This document shows, piece after piece, positions 45,433 to 55,284 of a stretch of 64,000 nucleotides of DNA (within the stretch, counting starts at the first letter, position 1; each line of letters starts with the position of its first letter). Made by a program: the position numbers and the translations under genes. A model generated the notes under the pieces. That model had not been told where the DNA came from, searched no databases, and was given only the letters and a program-made list of their open reading frames with translations. This DNA is from an uncultured Fibrobacter sp. (lineage in GTDB: Bacteria; Fibrobacterota; Fibrobacteria; Fibrobacterales; Fibrobacteraceae). Location: positions 42,912-106,911 of the forward strand of contig NZ_CAMVDO010000011.1 in the NCBI RefSeq assembly GCF_947166265.1, written 5' to 3'.

Positions 45433-47190
45433 ATGGAAAACGCAAAAAAGACCATTAACCTGTTCTTAAAAAACACGTTCAGCAGCCCAAACGAACTCAA
45501 GGCAGAGCTCTACAAGGCCGGCGTTGCCGCCATGGAAGAAGGCTGGACGTTCATGGACGCAAGCTTCCAACTAGGAGGCAAGGCCCGTGACGACGGTATG
45601 GACGGAGAAGAAGTCGAACAGACTCTCCGCCGCGCATTTTCTGCCGAAAAACGCTCCTCGGAACGCCCCGAAGAATCCCCCGCAGCAACACAGGCCCCCG
45701 CAGAAGGGGCTGCACCTGCCCAGGCTCACGCCCCCGGCACCCCGCAAACCGTTGCCATGCCAATCATTACGCCGCTTTCGGCAAACATGATTTCGATGGA
45801 ACAGATGCTTGCCATGGGGCTTGATACGCAGTCCCTGGAACTGTTGCAGAACTTCAAGATTGACCCCGAAGCGCTTTCGATTCCATGGCCCGCCGCAGAC
45901 TGGCGAAAGGACCTCGCAAAACTTTTGGAAGCAACCTTCGACCCCGACGAAACCATCGCCTTCAAGGTATCGAACACTCCCGAAAGCACCGAAGAACTTG
46001 TTTCTAACATCATCGGGCAAGACGACTCCATCAAGAAAATCATGAAGAGTCTTGACAGCCCCGAAGGTGCGCTCCTCTGCATCAACGCGGTCAAGGGTGG
46101 CGAAGACACCTCCGACGAATCGTACCATTTCCGCTACGTGGTCGTCGACAACCCAAAGATGTCTTTGGCCAAGCAGCTCGCCTACTACAAGGCCCTGAAC
46201 CTCCCCTGTGCCGCTCTCGTGAATACGGGTGCAAACTCCGTGCAAGCCTGGGTCAAGATTTTTGCAAACGACGAAGAAGAATACAACGAACGCGTCGACT
46301 TCCTTTTCAAGACGCTCGACTCGCAGGGGTTCAAGGTAGACCCGAGCAACCGAAACCCGCACATGATGGTGCGTATGCCGGGTGTGCTCCGCGGAGGCAA
46401 GCAGCAGTACCTGATTGGCCTGGAACAAGGCGCCAAGAACTTCAAGGAATGGCAAGAATGGGTGGAATACTCCCTTGACGGAAAGCCGCTTATAGAACTT
46501 GCAAGCGACACCGAGGAAGCCCCGAAGAAAGACCAGACCATTGTCGAAAATATGCTCCGCGCAGGTGAATTTTTCCTGTTCACGGCACCTCCGAAAAGCG
46601 GAAAGTCCCTTGCGCTAATGGACTTAGGCCTTTCCATTTGCTATGGCGAAGACTGGTTCGGAAATACGACCTCGTCGAGCGACGTCCTGTTTATCAATTT
46701 TGAACTGACAAAATCCGTTTTCCTGAACCGCTTGTACCTACTTGGCGGCAAGCGCAACCTGAACGCGAGTACCCCGAAATTCGGTTTCCTGAACCTGCGC
46801 GGAACGGCACTTTCGCCGATCGAAACCGCCCAGCTGATTGCAAAGCGTATCCAGGGGGCAAAGCGACTCGAAAACCACGATTACCGCGTGGTGATTATCG
46901 ACCCGATTTCGGCCGTGCTGCACAATCCGAAATCCACCCGACTGAACGGGGCTCCGCACCAGATCCTGATGCAGATGGTCGACACGATTATCGCCCTCAC
47001 AGGGTGCGCCGTGGTGTCGTCCTGTAACCTGGACGAATACCCCTACCTCGAAGCACGTGCCGACTCGCTGATTAAGCTTTCGCCAGTGGAAGGCAGCCTG
47101 AACCTTTACCAGATTAACGGAACCTTCCGCGAATTCCCGAAGATGCTTGCAAGAGAATGCTCGTGGATCTACCCGAGATTCCTGGTTTAA
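45433..47190 (+). CDS. Primase-polymerase-like / RepA-type RecA ATPase fusion
   Basis: A 585-residue protein. A helical N-terminus and an Ala/Pro-rich linker lead into residues ~190-345, whose order of motifs (YVVVDNP, then NTGANSVQAWVKI, then DPSNRNPHMMVRMPG) matches archaeo-eukaryotic-type primase domains linked to helicases. In that group the second motif is usually SGGKSLHAW; here Lys and His are replaced by Asn and Gln, so catalysis may be lost. The C-terminal part is a RepA/AAA_25-like RecA ATPase, with Walker A APPKSGKSLAL and Walker B YRVVIIDPISAVL intact. GAGG is 5 nt upstream of the ATG. Such proteins are usual on plasmids and phages, yet no other mobile genes surround it. Confidence 0.65.
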   Translation: MENAKKTINLFLKNTFSSPNELKAELYKAGVAAMEEGWTFMDASFQLGGKARDDGMDGEEVEQTLRRAFSAEKRSSERPEESPAATQAPAEGAAPAQAHAPGTPQTVAMPIITPLSANMISMEQMLAMGLDTQSLELLQNFKIDPEALSIPWPAADWRKDLAKLLEATFDPDETIAFKVSNTPESTEELVSNIIGQDDSIKKIMKSLDSPEGALLCINAVKGGEDTSDESYHFRYVVVDNPKMSLAKQLAYYKALNLPCAALVNTGANSVQAWVKIFANDEEEYNERVDFLFKTLDSQGFKVDPSNRNPHMMVRMPGVLRGGKQQYLIGLEQGAKNFKEWQEWVEYSLDGKPLIELASDTEEAPKKDQTIVENMLRAGEFFLFTAPPKSGKSLALMDLGLSICYGEDWFGNTTSSSDVLFINFELTKSVFLNRLYLLGGKRNLNASTPKFGFLNLRGTALSPIETAQLIAKRIQGAKRLENHDYRVVIIDPISAVLHNPKSTRLNGAPHQILMQMVDTIIALTGCAVVSSCNLDEYPYLEARADSLIKLSPVEGSLNLYQINGTFREFPKMLARECSWIYPRFLV

Positions 47191-47196
47191 TTAAAA

Positions 47197-48519
47197 GTGA
47201 AAAAAATGAGAAACGATTTTAGAAAAAGAAGTAACAGTCCGCGCATAAACAACGTACGTCAGGGGAAGCCACAGGCAGAACCCCCGAAAGAAGAAAAGCC
47301 GGTATGCAAGGTAACGCTTTCCTTCGAGGATATCAAGCAGCAACTTGCGGCATGGGCCGAAAACGAACGCATCCCCGGAAAATTCCAGGCATGGTTTACA
47401 GCCGATGCAAACCCGGAACACGCCGACTGGCGCATTCTAAAGACCTATCGCGGCAAGCAGGAGTCGCTTACCATAGAAGCCCCCGCCCGCGACATGGAAG
47501 CCCCGGAACTTGTCACCCGCGTATTCCAGCAACTCAAAAAGGAACACCTGCACATTTTCAGCAAGGCCCTTCGCCAAATCTGGTTCCGCGCCATTGGTGA
47601 CGGGCGCTACGCCATGCTTGTCCAGGTGAACCTGAAGGGGCGTTTTTCCGCTCACGGCTACAAGACCTTCATAGATTTTGTTCAAAGAAACTGTCCCGAG
47701 GTCATCAGTTGCCACCACATTCAATGCATGCCCGACCTTCCCTTTGACCCAGCCGGAACCACTCCGATGAAGGTCGAGGCGAAAAGCGCCTTCGGTAGCG
47801 ACTTTATGCCGATTGGAGAAACCGGTATCAGCATGCACGTGCTTGACTGGACACCTAGAATCCGCGATGCATGGATGAACCTTCCGAAACGGATAGAAGA
47901 TGCTATCCACCCCAATTCCGAAGACTGTTTCTTTGAATTCTACTCCGGAAGTTCCTTTGTCAGCGCATCGCTTTCAAGCAAGTTCAAGCGGGTCGTTTCG
48001 ATGGACTGCCGCGAATACGCCATGATGTCTTCGCGCCTGAATGCCCGCAATACCGTGGACGACAACATGAAATTTGTCCGCAGCCACGTGGAGCAGGAAT
48101 TTTTCCCGAAATTCTTCGGCAAGCCCGAAAACGAAGGACGGTGGACGTTCTACTTCAACTTGCCCGGTGACGAACCCCTTGCCCAGGGAGTCGCGCAGGC
48201 AGTCGCCTTTTCACGCCCCGAACGAATTCTCTTGCAGACCTCGAACCTCGAAGTGGCAGCAAGGACTATTAGGCAATTTAGGAACGAAGGCTACATGCTT
48301 CGCAAGAACATTCCGCTTTACCTGGAACCGGGTAGCGGCAAATTCGAGGTGATGTTCCTGTTCGTGCCCGACCGGGTAGGAATTCTAGGCCAGAACCCCG
48401 CACAAAAGCAGCGTTCAAGAACCATTCAGCGCCCCAAAGAACGCGTTTCTGCGCAAAAAACGCAAGAAATTCCGCATTTTAGCCAAAAAGCCCCTACTTT
48501 TAAGCAAAGAAAAGGTTAA
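47197..48519 (+). CDS. TrmA/RlmD-fold RNA methyltransferase homologue lacking the catalytic Cys
   Basis: A 440-residue protein, basic at both ends (RNDFRKRSNSPRINN; QRPKERVSAQ). A C-terminal class I SAM fold is visible: FFEFYSGSSFVSASLSSKF aligns with the DLYCGNGNFTLALA-type motif I of m5U methyltransferases, followed by VVSMDCREYAMMSSRLNARN. In TrmA the nucleophile lies in ISCNP; the matching stretch here is ILLQTSNLEVAA, with Ser in place of Cys, and the usual DPPR is replaced by NLPGDEP. The glutamate in GKFEVMFLF, matching the TrmA base, is kept. It probably binds RNA without methylating uracil. The start may be GTG 47197 or ATG 47206. It follows the primase-like gene by 6 nt. Confidence 0.62.
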   Translation: MKKMRNDFRKRSNSPRINNVRQGKPQAEPPKEEKPVCKVTLSFEDIKQQLAAWAENERIPGKFQAWFTADANPEHADWRILKTYRGKQESLTIEAPARDMEAPELVTRVFQQLKKEHLHIFSKALRQIWFRAIGDGRYAMLVQVNLKGRFSAHGYKTFIDFVQRNCPEVISCHHIQCMPDLPFDPAGTTPMKVEAKSAFGSDFMPIGETGISMHVLDWTPRIRDAWMNLPKRIEDAIHPNSEDCFFEFYSGSSFVSASLSSKFKRVVSMDCREYAMMSSRLNARNTVDDNMKFVRSHVEQEFFPKFFGKPENEGRWTFYFNLPGDEPLAQGVAQAVAFSRPERILLQTSNLEVAARTIRQFRNEGYMLRKNIPLYLEPGSGKFEVMFLFVPDRVGILGQNPAQKQRSRTIQRPKERVSAQKTQEIPHFSQKAPTFKQRKG

Positions 48520-48552
48520 ATTATGGGTATAATCAGCCTGTAAAGGATTATT

Positions 48553-49731
48553 ATGCGACTTTTAAAATGTGCATCCATCTGTCTGGGACTTTCCGCCTTG
48601 ATCGCCTCCGCCTATATAGTCAAGGAAGGCGACACCCTTTGGGACCTGAGTGACGAATTCCTCAAGGACCCCTTCGCCTGGCCAGACCTTTGGGAAAACA
48701 ACCGTCACATTCAGGATCCGCACTGGATTTACCCGGGCGACTCCATTTATCTGGGCGACAGCATCCAGGAAGGAAACGTCATCCAGGTCGAACGCAACAA
48801 GTACCCCTGTAACGCGGCCGTTTCGGACTCCGCCCTCCCCAAGGGAAAGGGTTACTCCGTGACTAACGCTGGCTGCGACAACGGCGACGAACGCAATTCC
48901 GACTTCGAAAGCATGCTCGGGAACCTCCGCGACAAGGACAAGAACAACAAGAAGAAGCCCAAGGTACAAGACGCCTACTATTACCAGCAGCGTCCGGCTC
49001 CGAAGATTTTCAACGGCTACTACCAGTTGCACGCCCCCGAAATCTACACGCTCGATTCTATCAAGAAGGATGCAAGGTTCGTTTCGATCCGTTCCGGCGA
49101 AAAGAAGGAACCCATTATCCACATTCCTGAATCCGAAGTCGTCGTGGGAATCGGCAAGAAGAATAACGACAAGCTCAAGAAAGGCGACCTGATCGAAATC
49201 ATGGACGCAAAGCCCATCGAAGTTCCCGCCGCAAAGGGACACGGCTTTGCGAAGTACGCCCTGCTTCGCTTGAGTGGCATAGCAAAGATTACCGCCATTG
49301 GTGACACCCTTTCCAGGGCAAAGATCGTCACCAGCTTCCGCGAAATCAAGATCAACCAGTCAAAGGCAAGAATGAAGCAGCCCCTGAAATCGATCAACGT
49401 TTCAGGATACACGGCTGATTCCGTTGCCCGTATGGATTCTCTTGCCATGATCCGTTACGCCATGGACCCGATGCTTATCATCGGTACGTATTCCTACGTG
49501 CTGGTCGACAAAGGCGCCGCCCAGGGCTACAACACGGGTGATGCAGTCGCCATCTGGGAAGAAGACCGCACCGACGCTACGCTTCCTCCGCGCCTTCTGG
49601 GCCGTGGAGTCATTGCACGCGCCGGAGACAACGAATCGTCCGTCCTCATTCGCGAGCTCTATTCCAACAGCCGTCGCATTGAAGTCGGCCATAAAGTTTC
49701 GGTCACGCACCGAGCCAACATCGTAAAGTAA
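48553..49731 (+). CDS. LysM-domain exported protein
   Basis: A 392-residue protein with a signal peptide ([17 protein letters not shown]) directly followed by a LysM module ([40 protein letters not shown]). The remainder shows a charged linker ([12 protein letters not shown]) and a region with [39 protein letters not shown] and [12 protein letters not shown], a pattern of beta-barrel insert repeats seen in other LysM envelope proteins. LysM binds peptidoglycan. AAAGGA lies 5 nt before the ATG. It is followed 43 nt later by a histidine kinase gene and may be part of a wall-linked sensing unit (inference). Confidence 0.85.
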   Translation: MRLLKCASICLGLSALIASAYIVKEGDTLWDLSDEFLKDPFAWPDLWENNRHIQDPHWIYPGDSIYLGDSIQEGNVIQVERNKYPCNAAVSDSALPKGKGYSVTNAGCDNGDERNSDFESMLGNLRDKDKNNKKKPKVQDAYYYQQRPAPKIFNGYYQLHAPEIYTLDSIKKDARFVSIRSGEKKEPIIHIPESEVVVGIGKKNNDKLKKGDLIEIMDAKPIEVPAAKGHGFAKYALLRLSGIAKITAIGDTLSRAKIVTSFREIKINQSKARMKQPLKSINVSGYTADSVARMDSLAMIRYAMDPMLIIGTYSYVLVDKGAAQGYNTGDAVAIWEEDRTDATLPPRLLGRGVIARAGDNESSVLIRELYSNSRRIEVGHKVSVTHRANIVK

Positions 49732-49774
49732 CCCAATCCCTTGGTGATGGGCAATTCCGAAGTAAGGACCGGCA

Positions 49775-51838
49775 ATGCAGGTTTCGCGAAATAATCTGCT
49801 ATTCGTCCTTCTGTTTGCCGGCGGGATTGTCCTTCCTACGGCCATTTTGTCGATTCTTTCGTTCAGGAATATCCAGAACGAAATTTTTCTGGCGCAAAAG
49901 AATTTCGACGAGAACCTTTCTTCGTTCCAGAGCGAAGTTTCAGACGCCATAGACAAAGAACTTTCGAAGATATACCAGGAAACCAAGGCCGCCTCCCTGT
50001 TTCTTTACGAACAGCCGCAGGGGCTTCTCGATTTCGGGCATGCCACCGAATTCAAGTCCGTCGAAGGAATCGAGGCCATTTTCCTATTCAACAAGGGCAA
50101 ACTGGTCTACCCGGACCTGTCTTCGCGAAACTTTTTCAAGTCGCCCGATTTTCCTTCCGGAACAGCCACCATCCAAGACAAGGTGCTTTTCCAAGAAGAG
50201 AGACGGGGACTCAAGGACAGCGTTTCACGAAAAATCTACCTGAACCAGCGGGGCAAGAGCCTTTCGCCTTCGCACTTCTTTTTCGAGTCTAGCGAAGAAC
50301 GCATCCAGAATATCCTCGGACTTATCCGTTTCTATTACAAGTCCAAGAAATACGCCGAGACCCTAAAGCTTCTGGAGCTGCTCGAAAGCATGCACCACCC
50401 GCAGGGGTATCTCCACGCCGACCTTACCCGCGCCGTGAACCTCTTGCATTTCGAGATTCTTGTCAAGGAACACAGGCACGAGGAAGCTCAGGAATACTGT
50501 CTTTCGGTACTCGCCAAGTTCCTCGACGACCAGAACATCGACGACATCTCGTCCTCTAAGTTTTTCTTCGAATCGGCATTCACGCAAATTCTTTCATTCG
50601 AAAAACTCAGCCAGGACAAGCGAGAGGCTTTCTGGAACCTGCGCGAAAACTTCAACCGCCAGTTGGGGTACATGGACATTTTGCATAAGCACAAGGAACT
50701 GTTCCAGGAAATTTTCGACGATGACGCCACCAACAAGGAAGGCATTCTCTACCTGAATGGCGAAGACATTACCTTGTTCAAAATGTCGTATCCGTACCTT
50801 TCCGGAGACCAGGTGGTTATCGCAAAAATAGACCCCAACACCTACAGGAACAGGCTTTTAAGCAGGCTCAAAAACGTTACCCAGAGTTTCAAGAACATTC
50901 CCTTTTCCATTACCGAAAACAACAACAAGGTTCTTCTGGGTGAAATTCCCGAAAACGCCCCCATTATCGAGCAATACAGCATTTCTGAGGCTCTCGACTG
51001 GGAATTCACACTCTACGAAAAGGACATGCAGGACATTCGCAAAGAAACCAGGCACCGGATGTTCTTGATGTACGGGCTAATGCTTTTTGCCCTCATCACC
51101 GTCATATTCGGGTCTTTCTTTATGTTCCGTTTCATTACGCAGGAACGCAAGCTGCTTTCGATGAAGACAAACTTCCTTTCGAGCGTTTCTCATGAGCTAA
51201 AGACTCCCCTTACCTCGATCAAGATGTTTGCCGAGATGATGGCGCGCGGCCGTATGCAACGGGCCGAAAAGGTGCAGGAATATTCAACCCTTATCGGAAA
51301 AGAGGCTTCGAGACTCGAGAACCTGATTGGAGCCATTCTCAACTACACGCGCATGGAACACGGGACAGGCGCATTCAAGTGGGAAAAGCTAGACTTTTCG
51401 ATTTGCGCAAAGAAAGTTTTCGATGCGGTCGAAGATATCGGCGTCGAAAAGGGACTCACCTTCTACACGCACTTTGAACCCAACGTATTTGTGATGGGCG
51501 ACTACACGGCGCTTTACAGCCTTGTGCAGAACCTGATTGACAACGCCATCAAGTACACCGAGGCGCCCGGCGACATTACCGTCAACGTAAAAAGCGAAGA
51601 CGACTGGATTGTATTCTCGGTCGCCGATACCGGCATCGGGATTCCCTCGTCGGAACAGAAGAACATCTTTAACGATTTTTACCGGGTGGGCGACGAAATG
51701 ACCCGAAGCACCAAGGGTTCGGGGCTTGGGCTTGCCACCGTGAAAAGGGTCGCGGAAACCCACAAGGCAACCATTTCCCTCAACAGCAAACCGGGCAAAG
51801 GCTCTACATTCACCGTCAAGTTTAAAAAGGCAGAATAA
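49775..51838 (+). CDS. Membrane sensor histidine kinase
   Basis: A 687-residue sensor kinase. One N-terminal transmembrane segment (LLFVLLFAGGIVLPTAILSI), a long ~400-residue extracytoplasmic region with helical, TPR-like stretches (YAETLKLLELLESMH), and a second transmembrane segment (MFLMYGLMLFALITVIFG) precede HisKA, where H473 lies in SVSHELKTPLTS, then HATPase with NLIDNAIKYTE, DTGIGIP and GSGLGLATV. All catalytic boxes are intact. The stop is 2 nt from the start of the response regulator, a standard pair. AAGGA precedes the ATG. The signal is unknown; the large sensor region is unlike PAS or CACHE sensors that I can recognise. Confidence 0.93.
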   Translation: MQVSRNNLLFVLLFAGGIVLPTAILSILSFRNIQNEIFLAQKNFDENLSSFQSEVSDAIDKELSKIYQETKAASLFLYEQPQGLLDFGHATEFKSVEGIEAIFLFNKGKLVYPDLSSRNFFKSPDFPSGTATIQDKVLFQEERRGLKDSVSRKIYLNQRGKSLSPSHFFFESSEERIQNILGLIRFYYKSKKYAETLKLLELLESMHHPQGYLHADLTRAVNLLHFEILVKEHRHEEAQEYCLSVLAKFLDDQNIDDISSSKFFFESAFTQILSFEKLSQDKREAFWNLRENFNRQLGYMDILHKHKELFQEIFDDDATNKEGILYLNGEDITLFKMSYPYLSGDQVVIAKIDPNTYRNRLLSRLKNVTQSFKNIPFSITENNNKVLLGEIPENAPIIEQYSISEALDWEFTLYEKDMQDIRKETRHRMFLMYGLMLFALITVIFGSFFMFRFITQERKLLSMKTNFLSSVSHELKTPLTSIKMFAEMMARGRMQRAEKVQEYSTLIGKEASRLENLIGAILNYTRMEHGTGAFKWEKLDFSICAKKVFDAVEDIGVEKGLTFYTHFEPNVFVMGDYTALYSLVQNLIDNAIKYTEAPGDITVNVKSEDDWIVFSVADTGIGIPSSEQKNIFNDFYRVGDEMTRSTKGSGLGLATVKRVAETHKATISLNSKPGKGSTFTVKFKKAE

Positions 51839-51840
51839 CT

Positions 51841-52551
51841 ATGTCACAGAATTTCAAAATCCTGATTGTAGAAGACGAAGAAATTATCCGTCTGGGGCTA
51901 CAGGACAACTTCGAAATGGAAGGCTACACCGTAGAAACGGCCTGCGACGGTGAAGAGGCGATTGCAAAGTCCGACAGTTACCAGCCGCACCTGGTGCTAC
52001 TGGACCTGATGATTCCGAAAAAGAGCGGATTCGAAGTCTGCCGCTATATCCGAAACAAGCACCCGGAAACCTACATCATTATGCTCACGGCAAAGACCGA
52101 AGAAACGAGCAAGGTGGCAGGCCTTGAAATGGGTGCCGACGATTACGTCACCAAGCCGTTTTCGATTCTGGAGCTCCTTGCCCGCGTGAAAGCCTTCAAG
52201 CGCCGCATCGAGCCGCAGAACAACGCCACGGCCGTTGCGGTTCCCGACGTTCTGGAATTTGCAAACATCAAGGTCGACGTCAAGAAATTCGAAGCCACCA
52301 AGGGCGGCGTTCCGCTGGACCTCACCACCCGCGAATACCTGATTCTCAAGTATTTCTGGGGACACCGCGGCGAAGTCATTCTGCGCGAAGACTTGCTCAA
52401 GGAAATCTGGGGCTACACCGACGAGAACATGCCTTCGACGCGCACGGTAGATAACCACATCGCCAACTTGCGCCGTAAAATCGAGGACGACCTCGCCGAT
52501 CCGAAAATCATTATCTCTGTAAGAGGAGCAGGATATAAGTTTGATGCGTAA
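51841..52551 (+). CDS. OmpR/PhoB-family response regulator
   Basis: A 236-residue transcription factor. The receiver domain has E11-D12, the phosphoacceptor D55 in LVLLDLMIP, T83 and K105 in VTKPF. The C-terminal winged helix (VPLDLTTREYLILKYFWGHR, TRTVDNHIANLRRKIEDD, IISVRGAGYKFDA) binds DNA. It is the cognate partner of the kinase 2 nt upstream. AAAGG lies in the end of the kinase gene, so expression is coupled. Confidence 0.96.
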   Translation: MSQNFKILIVEDEEIIRLGLQDNFEMEGYTVETACDGEEAIAKSDSYQPHLVLLDLMIPKKSGFEVCRYIRNKHPETYIIMLTAKTEETSKVAGLEMGADDYVTKPFSILELLARVKAFKRRIEPQNNATAVAVPDVLEFANIKVDVKKFEATKGGVPLDLTTREYLILKYFWGHRGEVILREDLLKEIWGYTDENMPSTRTVDNHIANLRRKIEDDLADPKIIISVRGAGYKFDA

Positions 52552-52560
52552 AATAGGAGC

Positions 52561-52628
52561 GTCATCCTAGACCCTCGAAGAGGGGACGGAATCCAGCACT
52601 GGATACCCACCCTTCGGTCGAGAATGAC
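52561..52628. repeat. Composite palindromic repeat, type D
   Basis: Bounded by GTCATCC and GAATGAC. Inside are CCCTC/GAGGG (52572-52576 with 52580-52584) and ATCCAG/CTGGAT (52591-52596 with 52599-52604). It fills the gap between the response regulator and the beta-propeller gene. Confidence 0.78.
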
Positions 52629-52642
52629 TGAAACGAATAAAA

Positions 52643-55168
52643 ATGAGCCTTAACGTTTTCCATAAGTTTCATCCTCTGAGCACGGTAACTTTACTCGTGT
52701 GGTTATGCGGGCTTGTGTCACTTGCTTTCGCCGAAAAGATGGAAGCCAACATCCAGGAAGCCCTTTACATGTTCGAAATGAAGGGCGAAATTTCAGAGGC
52801 AATCAAAATTCTGGAAAACGCCGCCAACCAGGGAGACGAAGAAGACAAGGAAAAGGCCTATTTCTACCTCGGAAAAATTCAGGACCTTTCGGGAAACAAG
52901 ACCTCCGCAAACTTCTACTACAATCAAAGCCTGAACCGCACCTCGGAAACGGCCAAGGCCTACTGGCTTTCGGAAAGGGAAGCCACCACCAGCAACAATG
53001 CCGAAAATCTTGTCCGCGCTCCGCTCCACCTCAAAAGCAAGATTGCAAAGACATTTGGAAATAACCCCACCTATTTGCTGCTCCGCGACGGCACCATTCA
53101 AAAAATAGAAGATAACGCCCTTGTCAACGTGGCTAGCGACCTACCCGCAGGAATCCAGATTTTCAACATCGACCCTCAAGGAGTCTGGTTCCAATCCGCA
53201 GAAAAGGACAGCCTCGTCTTCCGCTCATTTTTTGCAAACAAGCCCAATCGAAGCTACCCGATCACAAACCTCATTCAGCTTTACGCCCAAGGCGACAAGA
53301 TTGCCGTCCAAACCGAACGCGACCTTATCCTTCTGAACAGCAAGGGCATTCAAGCCCAGATTGCAGACAAATATAGCGGATGCGTTCCCGAAGGTTTCTA
53401 CCCTCTCACGAGCGAATTTATCCTGAACTGTACCGACAACGCCCTGCATTTTATTTCTTCAGAAGACGGCTCTGAAAAGAGAACCCTCGCCCAGTTCGAC
53501 GTCATCAAGAACATTCTGATTGACAAGGGATTCCTGTACCTGATTTCGGGAAATTTCCTGTACTGCTATTTTCCGAAACAACGCATGACGCCCCTATGGA
53601 AACAGCCCGTCAACAAAGTCGAAAGCATGATGCCCTTTGAAAACAGCATCGCCCTTCTCGAAGCATCGGGCAAGATGTCGCTCATCGACAAGAAATCTGG
53701 ATTCATTCAGGTGGCTGTCCGCAGCGAGGCCTCGTTCATTTACCCCCTCGCCATGGGAACGCTCGGACTATTTTCAATCGAGGGCGCCATTACGGCTGTC
53801 GATACGGCCCTAGTACCGCTGTGGCATTTCAATTTTGCAAAGCCTATCGAACGCGCTCCCATCCACACGAACGGCAACATCTACCTTGATTTTGGTGACA
53901 ACAAGCTCACCGCCCTTTCCCCGCGTTATTACGGGAAAAAGAAGCTTCAATCAGAAGTCTATGCGGGGCTTGCGGCAAGCGTTACCGAAAACGAAGACTG
54001 GGAAGAGCTCCCCCCTATTCTCGACTCGCTTTTCAAGCTCGAACCGGGAAACGCCAAGGGATGGTTCTTCAAGGCCCTGTATCTCGAAAACCAGAATGGC
54101 AATGAACACGAAAAACAAAAGGCTTGGTCAGAAGCAGTCCGCCATTCCATAAGCAACCCTCAGGTGACTTCGCTTATTCTAAACCGATACAGCAAGGTCA
54201 TCGGAGCTAAATTTGTCCGCCAGCTCCCCATTTCCCCCAAGACGCTCTACCCGCAATTCTTCAGTGGAAAAAAATACCTCTACACCATCGACCCGTCGGC
54301 AGGGCGCCTCATTTGCATCAACGCCGAAAACGGCGAACTCCGGTGGTACAAGAAAATCGGAACGCTCGACAACAGCCCGGCGATAGACAACGACGAAAAC
54401 ACTCTCGCCATCGCTTCGGGGTACAACTTGTCCATTTACGACTTGAACCGCGAAGGAAACGCCCTTACCATACAGTTGCCGGGAAAAGCGTTCGAAACGA
54501 AAGTGACCGAAAGCGCAATCTACGTTTCGACGTGGAACGGTTTCTTGCTCAAGATTTTGAAACCCGACAACAAGCTCGCCTGGTCCCGCAAGATTTTTGC
54601 AGTCCCCTTCCTGCTCACCCATGAAAACAAGAACCTTTACGCCTGCAACCTCGAAGGAGAATTAGTCGCCTTGGATGACGAAGCCGGAACGGTCAAGGAA
54701 AATTCATCGCGCAGGTTCCCCGGACAGGTAACGCAGATGATCAGCACCGACTCCATTGTTGCGGTAGCCTCGGGAAACAATCGCCTATACCTGTTCAACC
54801 AACTGCGCAGGGAAGCCCCTCCGCTCCAAATTATCATGGACGAATCCATTTCTTCGCTACAAGCCGTTCAAGGCCAAGGTCAGAAAATGATCATGATAGG
54901 ACTTGCCGACCAGTCCATATTACTTTATACAGAAACAGGGACTCCTTTGTGGAAATTCAAGAGCAGGAATTCCATTTTTCCGAAGCCATTCGTAAAAGAT
55001 GGCTTTGCATGGATTGACCAAGGAAACGAAGTGGTCGCTATCTCCCTAAAGACGGGCAAGGTCGAACGAAAATTCAGTACACCGGGCGGAGCCGGAACAC
55101 CATTCATTATGAACAAAACACTCTTTAGCGCATCGCCTAAGCGTCTTTTGTACGGATTTTCATTATAA
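52643..55168 (+). CDS. TPR plus PQQ-type beta-propeller exported protein
   Basis: An 841-residue protein with a signal peptide ending near LVSLAFA, then TPR-like helices (IQEALYMFEMKGEISEAIKI, EKAYFYLGKIQDLSG). The rest is a string of short beta repeats of PQQ/outer-membrane-propeller type; clear blades are GRLICINAENGELRWYKKIG and TGTPLWKFKSRN, with GNEVVAISLKTGKV near the C-terminus. A second TPR-like piece (GWFFKALYLENQNG) divides the propeller. It is probably periplasmic and mediates protein contacts; no catalytic residues are seen. There is no clear Shine-Dalgarno. It follows the two-component pair by 91 nt, a gap filled by a palindromic repeat. Confidence 0.8.
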   Translation: MSLNVFHKFHPLSTVTLLVWLCGLVSLAFAEKMEANIQEALYMFEMKGEISEAIKILENAANQGDEEDKEKAYFYLGKIQDLSGNKTSANFYYNQSLNRTSETAKAYWLSEREATTSNNAENLVRAPLHLKSKIAKTFGNNPTYLLLRDGTIQKIEDNALVNVASDLPAGIQIFNIDPQGVWFQSAEKDSLVFRSFFANKPNRSYPITNLIQLYAQGDKIAVQTERDLILLNSKGIQAQIADKYSGCVPEGFYPLTSEFILNCTDNALHFISSEDGSEKRTLAQFDVIKNILIDKGFLYLISGNFLYCYFPKQRMTPLWKQPVNKVESMMPFENSIALLEASGKMSLIDKKSGFIQVAVRSEASFIYPLAMGTLGLFSIEGAITAVDTALVPLWHFNFAKPIERAPIHTNGNIYLDFGDNKLTALSPRYYGKKKLQSEVYAGLAASVTENEDWEELPPILDSLFKLEPGNAKGWFFKALYLENQNGNEHEKQKAWSEAVRHSISNPQVTSLILNRYSKVIGAKFVRQLPISPKTLYPQFFSGKKYLYTIDPSAGRLICINAENGELRWYKKIGTLDNSPAIDNDENTLAIASGYNLSIYDLNREGNALTIQLPGKAFETKVTESAIYVSTWNGFLLKILKPDNKLAWSRKIFAVPFLLTHENKNLYACNLEGELVALDDEAGTVKENSSRRFPGQVTQMISTDSIVAVASGNNRLYLFNQLRREAPPLQIIMDESISSLQAVQGQGQKMIMIGLADQSILLYTETGTPLWKFKSRNSIFPKPFVKDGFAWIDQGNEVVAISLKTGKVERKFSTPGGAGTPFIMNKTLFSASPKRLLYGFSL

Positions 55169-55284
55169 ATTTTCTAAACATACCCCTTTTAGCTGTAAAT
55201 TTTAGCCCTTGTAAATAAAATTTGGTGGTTTTTTTATTAAAAACACACTAAATTTTATCGTTGTATCCCCAGGGAAGAAAGAGG

